Origin: Lucinisca nassula | Lineage: Eukaryota; Mollusca; Bivalvia; Lucinida; Lucinidae | Reading direction: 5' to 3' | DNA length: 64,000 nucleotides | Assembly: GCA_963580285.1 (NCBI GenBank) | Contig: CAUZLF010000207.1 | Coordinates: 1 to 64,000, forward strand | Shown: positions 58,591 to 64,000 of the stretch, piece by piece | Layout: every line of letters starts with the position of its first letter | How positions within the stretch are numbered: position 1 is the first letter of the stretch | Made by a program: the position numbers and the translations under genes | Notes under the pieces: generated by a model | The model's input: only the letters and a program-made list of their open reading frames with translations | The model's database searches: none | Told to the model about the DNA's origin: nothing

Positions 58591-61500
58591 AACAAGAGGC
58601 TCAATGAGCCTAACCGCTCACCTGAGGAACATTTTAGTTAGCTGTTTGACTCATGGTCTTTGAGCATAATTTTTTTTGGAAGTTCTTCCTAATGGAACAC
58701 GGCATTGTCAATTTGGACCCTAGGGGCAGGTTTGGCAGGATTAATGTATGGGGACCAATTGGCATTGCTACATGCTTAATATGTAAGCTCTGGGCCTAGT
58801 GGTTTCAAAGAAGATGATTTTTGAAGTTTGTTTTTTCCATTATAAGTCTAAGGGGGCTAAGGGGCCCCGGGGTGTGGCCAGTTGAGACCCCAGGGGCATG
58901 ATTGGCACAATTTATGTAGAAGAACACTTGACATTGCTACATGCTTAATATGTAAGCTCTGGGCCTAGTGGTTTCAGAGAAGAAAATTTTTTAAGTCTGT
59001 CCCATTGTAAGTCTATGGGAGCTATATGTTGCCATGGCAACACCAGTTTCAATCTGAACTACCCCAAAACATACTGCATCTTCTACCTCAATTGGATAAT
59101 GCTTCTCATGAAATTTAATCATGATTGGCCAAGTGGCTTTAAAGATATACTTATTTGAAAATGTGAACGGACGCCGGATCATTGGCATACCAATACCTCA
59201 CATGAGCCTTCGGCTCAAGTGAGCTAACAATACTAGCTGTTTCAGAAAAGAAGATTTTTTAAGCTTTTTTCCATTATAAGTCTATGGGGGCTAAGGGGCC
59301 CAAGAGTGTGGCCAGTTTAGATCCCAGGGGCATAATTGGCACAATTTATGTAGGGGACCACTTGACATTGCTACATGCTTCATATGTAAGCTCTGGGCCT
59401 AGTGGTTTCAGAGAAGTAGATTTTTTAAGCTTTTTTTCAATTATAAGTCTATTGGGGCTAAGGGGCCCCGGGGCGTAGCCAGTTTAGACCCCCGGGGCAT
59501 GATTGGCACAATTTATGTAGAGGACCACTTGACATTGCTACATGCTTAATATGTAAGCTCTGTGCCTAGCAGTTTCAGAGAAGAAGATTTTTTAAGCTTT
59601 TATTTCCATTATAAGTCTATGGAGGTTAAGGGACCCCCGGGCTTGGCCAGTTTAGACCCCAGGGGCATGATTGGCACAATTTATGTAGGGGACCACTTGA
59701 CATTGCTACATGCTTCATATGTAAGCTCACGGCCTATTGGTTTCAGAGAAGAAGATTTTTTTAGCACTTTTTCCATTAAAAGTCTATGGGGGCTAAGGGG
59801 CCCCGGGGCGTGGCCAGTTTAGACCCCAGGGGCATGATTGGCACAATTTATGTAGAGGACCACTTTACATTGCTACATGCTTAAAATGTAAGCTCTGTGC
59901 CTAGCGGTTTCAGAGAAGAAGATTTTTTAAGCTTTTTTTTCCATTATAAGTCTATGGGGGCTTAGGGGCCCAAGGGCGTATCCAGTTTAGATCCCAGGGG
60001 CATGATTGGCACAATTTATGTAGGGGACCACTTGACATTGCTACATGCTTCATATGTAAGCACTGGGCCTAGTGGTTTCAGAGAAGAAGATTTTTAAAGC
60101 TTTTTTTTTCATTATAAGTCTATTGGAGCTAAGGGGCCCCGGGGCGTGGCCAGTTTAGACCCCAGGGGCATGATTGGCACAATTTATGTAGGGGACCACT
60201 TGACATTGCTACATGCTTAATATGTAAGCACTGGGCCTAGTGGTTTCAGAGAAGAAGATTTTTTAAGCTTTTTTTTTCCATTATAAGTCTATTGGAGCTA
60301 AGGGGCCCCGGGGCGTGGCCAGTTTAGACCCCAGGGGCATGATTGGCACAATTTATGTAGAGGACCACTTGACATTGCTACATGCTTAATATGTAAGCTC
60401 TGTGCCCAGCGGTTTCAGAGAAGAAGATTTCTTAAACCTTTATTTCCATTATAAGTCTATGGCGGTTAAGGGACCCCGGGGCGTGTCCAGTTTAGACCCC
60501 AGGGGCATGATTGGCACAATTTATGTAGGGGACCACTTGACATTGCTACATGCTTCATATGTAAGTTCACGGCCTATTGGTTTCAGAGAAGAAGATTTTT
60601 TTAGCACTTTTTCCATTATAAGTCTATGGGGGCTAAGGGGCCCTGGGGCGTGGCCAGTTTAGACCCCAGGGGCATGATTGGCACAATTTATGTAGAGGAC
60701 CACTTGACATTGCTACATGCTTAATATGTAAGCTCTGTGCCCAGCGGTTTCAGAGAAGAAGATTTTTTAAACCTTTATTTCCATTATAAGTCTATGGCGG
60801 TTAAGGGACCCCGGGGCGTGGCCAGTTTAGACCCGAGGGGCATGATTGGCACAATTTATGTAGGGGACCACTTGACATTGCTACATGCTTCATATGTAAG
60901 CTCATGGCCTAGTGGTTTCAGAGAAGAAGATTTTTTTAGCTTTTTTTCCATTATAAGTCTATGGGGGCTAATGGGCCCCGGGGCGTGGCCAGTTTAGACC
61001 CCAGGGGCATGATTGGCACAATTTATGTAGAGGACCACTTGACATTGCTACATGCTTAATATGTAAGCTCTGTGCCCAGCGGTTTCAGAGAAGAAGATTT
61101 TTTAAACCTTTATTTCCATTATAAGTCTATGGCGGTTAAGGGACCCCGGGGCGTGGCCAGTTTAGACCCCAGGGGCATGATTGGCACAATTTATGTAGGG
61201 GACCACTTGACATTGCTACATGCTTCATATGTAAGCTAACGGCCTAGTGGTTTCAGAGAAGAAGATTTTTTTAGCTTTTTTCCATTATAAGTCTATTGGG
61301 GCTAAGGGGCCCCGGGGCGTGGCCAGTTTAGACCCCAGGGGCATGATTGGCACAATTTATGAAGAGGACCACTTGACATTGCTACATACTTAATATGTAA
61401 GCTCTGTGCCTAGCGGTTTCAGAGAAGAAGATTTTTTAAGCTTTTATTTCTACGGGGGGTTAAGGGACCCCGGGGCCTGGCCAGTTTTGACCCCAGGGGC

Positions 61501-61844
61501 ATGATTGGCACAATTTATGTAGGGGACCGCTTGACATTGCTACATGCTTCATATGTAAGCTCTGGGCCTATAGGTTTCAGAGAAGAAGATTTTTTAAGAT
61601 TTTCCCATTGTAAGTCTATGGGAGCTATATATTGTCACGGCAACAAGAGTTTCCATCTGATCTGCCCCAAAACATAATGCATCTTTTCCCCCAACCTGAT
61701 AATGCTTCTCATGAAATTTAATCATGATTGGCCCACTGGCTTAAAAGATATACTCAGTTGAAAATGTGAACGGACAACGGACGACGGACGCCGGATCATT
61801 GGCATACTAATACCTCACATGAGCCTTCGGCTCAGGTGAGCTAA
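58591..61844 (+). mobile_element. HINE l, inserted in the tail of HINE k
   Basis: Head AACAAGAGGCTCAATGAGCC then ACCGCTCACCTGAGG; tail ACGGACGCCGGATCATTGGC then the hairpin GAGCCTTCGGCTCAGGTGAG. Head GCTCACCTGAG is the complement of tail CTCAGGTGAGC. An extra l-type tail occurs at 59165-59226, so this may be a short complete l followed by a headless long l. Confidence 0.72.
59240..61600. repeat. tandem array of about 167 bp, core of HINE l
   Basis: About 14 units. Markers are CATGATTGGCACAATTTATG, GACCACTTGACATTGCTACA and GGTTTCAGAGAAGAAGATTT. Units alternate TGCTTAATATGTAAGCTCTG and TGCTTCATATGTAAGCTC, a two-unit higher-order period near 335 bp. No real gene. Confidence 0.85.
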
Positions 61845-61959
61845 TGATCCCAAAAGCTCACCTCGTCACAACGTGACAGGTGAGCCAAAAACTATCCTAT
61901 GAGCCTTACAATGAAACAACCTGTCTTTGGGGACTGTGACCAGGTAATCTGATTTGTTT

Positions 61960-62160
61960 GTGTGGAGGTTTTACATCCAAGCCAACACTATTTAGGTCAT
62001 TTTGGAGACACTGCTTCCAATTTTGTGGGACCTTTACCCAACACTGAGATGAAATTACATCTCAAGCCCTACCAACCAAAGAAACTGGTAGGGTTAATTT
62101 GCATGAACAGTCAGACTCACGCCACTTTGCTTGGGCAGGCTTAGAACTTCTAAGCAGGTT
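61960..62160 (-). mobile_element. SINE-like family C, copy 9, truncated
   Basis: GTGTGGAGGTTTTACATCCA, TGCTTCCAATTTTGTGGGAC and CTTGGGCAGGCTTAGAACTT. The 5' part beyond is missing; a separate 5' piece lies at 63328-63395. Confidence 0.65.
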
Positions 62161-62249
62161 ACAACTACTCATGTTAACCCTTGTCCTGCTGTGCCCGGAT
62201 ATGCCTTATTTTCCAAACAATGAAGATCCAGATCAGATGGCTTCTGAAG

Positions 62250-63183
62250 GATTCCAGGACATTTGCCCCCAAGGACATTTGCCGCCCCCCCCCCCCCCCC
62301 CCCCCCCCCCAATGAATTAATCTAAAAATAGACATTTGCCCCCCCCCCCCTACCAGTTGAAAATGCGACCCGGACATTTGCCCCCAAGAGCTTATTTTTG
62401 GTATGGACATCTGCCCCCCCAGTGCTTATTTTACAGGTGGGCATTTGCCCCCCACTGCTTATTTCAGAAAAGGACATTTGCCCCCCAGATAGACCAGAGC
62501 TAACACAAAGGAGGAAAACAATGTATTTATTGGTTTATTATCACCAGAAATACAAAATGTTAAGCAATAAATTACTCCATCTATATAAATATGAATCCCA
62601 TAATAACCTGCTGTTATGGACAACCCCTACCTTAGAAAGCAGTATGGATCCCGATCAGATGCCATATCAGATGGGGATCTATACTGTTTGTCATGCAATT
62701 TGTTAAGTTAACAAAAATATACCAAGAATGTGATGGTTAATAGTCAACAATTGGAGATGCTTAATTTATTCAGCAGGATAAGGGTTAAGCAAGTCAGCTA
62801 CAGAACCATATATTGAGTTTATGCCTCACTGAGGGTCCAGTGTCAGACGCCTATACTCAAGGGGTTTTTACACTGGATACACTGATGGTTAATTCTTGAA
62901 GAAATTGAAATGATCTTGAATGGGCTGTAAAACTTAATTGTAAATTATGTAGCTATATGTAAGTCTGTGTAATGAATATCCTTGTCTATCCAGGTTGGGG
63001 GGCAAATGTCCCTTTCTGAAATAAGCAGTGGGGGGCAATCTTCCACCTGTAAAATAAGCACTGGGGGGCAGATGTCCATACCAAAAATAAGCTCTGGGGG
63101 CAAATGTCCGGGTCGCATTTTCAACTGGGGGGCAAATGTCCATTTTTAGATTAAGTCATTGTGGGGGCAAACGTCCGGAGACC
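62250..63183. mobile_element. element X: foldback with iterated GGACATTTGCCCCC
   Basis: 934 bp with the 9-bp repeat CTTCTGAAG on each side (62241-62249, 63184-63192). The left arm, 62259-62495, has seven copies of GGACATTTGCCCCC or a close variant, most spaced 30-45 bp with GTGCTTATTTT-like spacers. The right arm, 62997-63178, has six inverted copies. A C run of about 28 lies at 62283-62310. No transposase. I know no family with this array. Confidence 0.7.
62600..62788. mobile_element. TTAA MITE, family L, copy 7, nested in element X
   Basis: AACCTGCTGTTATGGACAAC, ATCCCGATCAGATGCCATAT, GATCTATACTGTTTGTCATG and the end ATTCAGCAGGATAAGGGTTA. It forms the centre of element X. Confidence 0.7.
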
Positions 63184-63327
63184 CTTCTGAAGCCATCTGA
63201 TCAGGATCTACAGTGTTTGCCATTCAGATCGTGAATTTGTTGCAATAAGTTGCATCAAGTAATCTGATTGGTTGATAATCCATAGTGGGTGTGGCAGATT
63301 AAAATATTCAGCAGGACAAGGGTTAAG

Positions 63328-63395
63328 TCAGTTTCAGCTTTGTGCAGAAGCACCATGCAGCCCGATCTATTTCTCCAAGCCTTGATGCGCAGGGA
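63328..63395 (-). mobile_element. family C 5' fragment
   Basis: GTCAGTTTCAGCTTTGTGCA, AAGCACCATGCAGCCCGATC and CTCCAAGCCTTGATGCGCAG. 63395-63740 has no recognised feature; the 61-codon frame at 63515 has no domain I know. Confidence 0.55.
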
Positions 63396-63739
63396 TGCGA
63401 CAGGCGTCTTGACATTTTGTAGAAACAGATTAAGATTGATAAAGAATACAGGTATTATCTGCCAAATCTGTCAACTGTTTGTCAAAGCTAAGTGAATGAC
63501 TCAAATAGACACTTTTGAGAGAGCCCAGCCTTGAAAAAACATGCGTCTGTGGACGTGTCTATGACAATTTTTATGAATGCCACTGTTTCTTTATGCATCC
63601 CAGGATGCAGAATCATTCGTCCCCGAAAAGCCTGATTAGTGCACTTATCATTAATTCTAGAAGAGCAAAATCAATGCGAAAATCATATGAGGTAGGGTAG
63701 GGAAGTCTGTTGTTCAGAAAAGGTGGGAAAACTACTGGG

Positions 63740-63835
63740 CAGCAAAACATCTTACATTGGATAGCAAACTACCTTGGGTAGCGAAATACTTAGGGTAGTG
63801 AAATACTTAGGGTAGTGAAATACTCAGGGTACAAT
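63740..63835. repeat. 18-bp tandem repeat
   Basis: AAATACTTAGGGTAGTG repeats about four times with small changes (GGGTAGCG, GGGTAGTG, CAGGGTACAA). Confidence 0.75.
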
Positions 63836-63865
63836 ACTTCCAGCAAATGAAACGTCTAGCAAGTG

Positions 63866-64000
63866 TAACCTGGGGCCTCTAGCATCAGAAGCAACTGCAC
63901 CAACCACTGAGCTACCACTCTCCATCATTGCCTGAACGGATTTCTCCTTCCCAAACACCAATCACCTCTCAGGCTCTGGAATGCCCTACCACCAGTCAAA
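63866..64000 (+). other. tRNA-like SINE head and possible reverse transcriptase fragment at the edge
   Basis: 63866-63925 (minus) resembles a tRNA-like head: complement of CAACCACTGAGCTACCACTC. From about 63938 the plus strand reads LNGFLLPKHQSPLRLWNALP, similar to the R-x-WN-x-LP motif near the C-terminus of many non-LTR reverse transcriptase ORFs. Only about 25 residues remain before the window ends. Confidence 0.3.

Larger units (their letters stand above)
57153..61890 (+). mobile_element. HINE k, interrupted twice
   Basis: Head CAAGAGGGCAATGATGGCCC and TCGCTCACCTGATCC; three i-type units to about 57628. An unrelated 740 bp (57629-58372) follows, then the closing unit GTTTCAGAGAAGAATATTTG and CGCACGCACGCACGACGG. 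Its tail hairpin (AGCTCACCTCGTCACAACGT) lies at 61855-61885, beyond HINE l. Confidence 0.65.
62174..63326. mobile_element. TTAA MITE, family L, copy 6, split by element X
   Basis: Left part TTAACCCTTGTCCTGCTGTG to GATCAGATGGCTTCTGAAG; right part CTTCTGAAGCCATCTGATCA to ATTCAGCAGGACAAGGGTTA. Removing 62250-63192 restores one continuous L element. Confidence 0.75.

Noticed and set aside
58991..60997. Open frames with FREEDFLSFYFHYKSMEVKGP repeats
   Set aside because: Same type of HINE array read-through. No domain, and neighbouring units carry stops.
62099..62320. 73-codon frame ending in a polyproline run
   Set aside because: It crosses family C, MITE L and the poly-C run of element X; the proline tract is just the C homopolymer.

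Overview
The window is eukaryotic nuclear DNA, AT-rich and dominated by interspersed and tandem repeats. tRNA-headed SINEs that share a related 3' tail, elements opening AACAAG with roughly 145-170 bp tandem cores and terminal hairpins, and many TTAA-type foldback MITEs together suggest a bivalve mollusc. I cannot name the species. No prokaryotic gene organisation, operon or CRISPR array is present. Almost every open reading frame longer than 60 codons is a read-through of a repeat.

One host gene is resolved: a complete cathepsin O-like papain-family (C1A) cysteine protease on the minus strand, 56442 down to 28702. Nine coding exons total 1038 bp (345 residues plus stop). All splice sites are GT-AG and all phases agree. 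Catalytic Gln144, Cys150, His291 and Asn311 are present, preceded by a signal peptide and an I29-type propeptide. About 26.7 kb of the 27.7 kb locus is intron, and the introns are filled with mobile elements that in several places reach to within 9-50 bp of a splice site.

Layout. 1-7.7 kb: a degenerate minisatellite with a decayed Tc1 element and SINE insertions, then a second degenerate tandem region holding a SINE inside a SINE. 7.8-11.7 kb: a Helentron-like (HINE) element with a 144-bp repeat core. 12-16 kb: foldback MITEs. 16.1-25.2 kb: one large HINE whose tandem core is split by two other HINE families. 25.6-28.4 kb: MITEs. 28.7-56.4 kb: the cathepsin O-like gene, with HINEs in introns 4, 6 and 8 and SINEs and MITEs in most introns. 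57.1-61.9 kb: a HINE with another inserted in its 3' tail. 62.2-63.3 kb: a MITE split by an unusual foldback element built from iterated GGACATTTGCCCCC motifs, which itself contains another copy of the first MITE. The right edge may touch a non-LTR retrotransposon fragment.

The most interesting signals are: head and tail subterminal inverted repeats that covary between HINE families; two HINE families inserted at the same position of a third family's repeat unit; the GGACATTTGCCCCC foldback element with a 9-bp duplication; a SINE flanked by a perfect 43-bp duplication; and an inverted repeat pair flanking cathepsin exons 6 and 7. Family letters used below are local labels, not database names.
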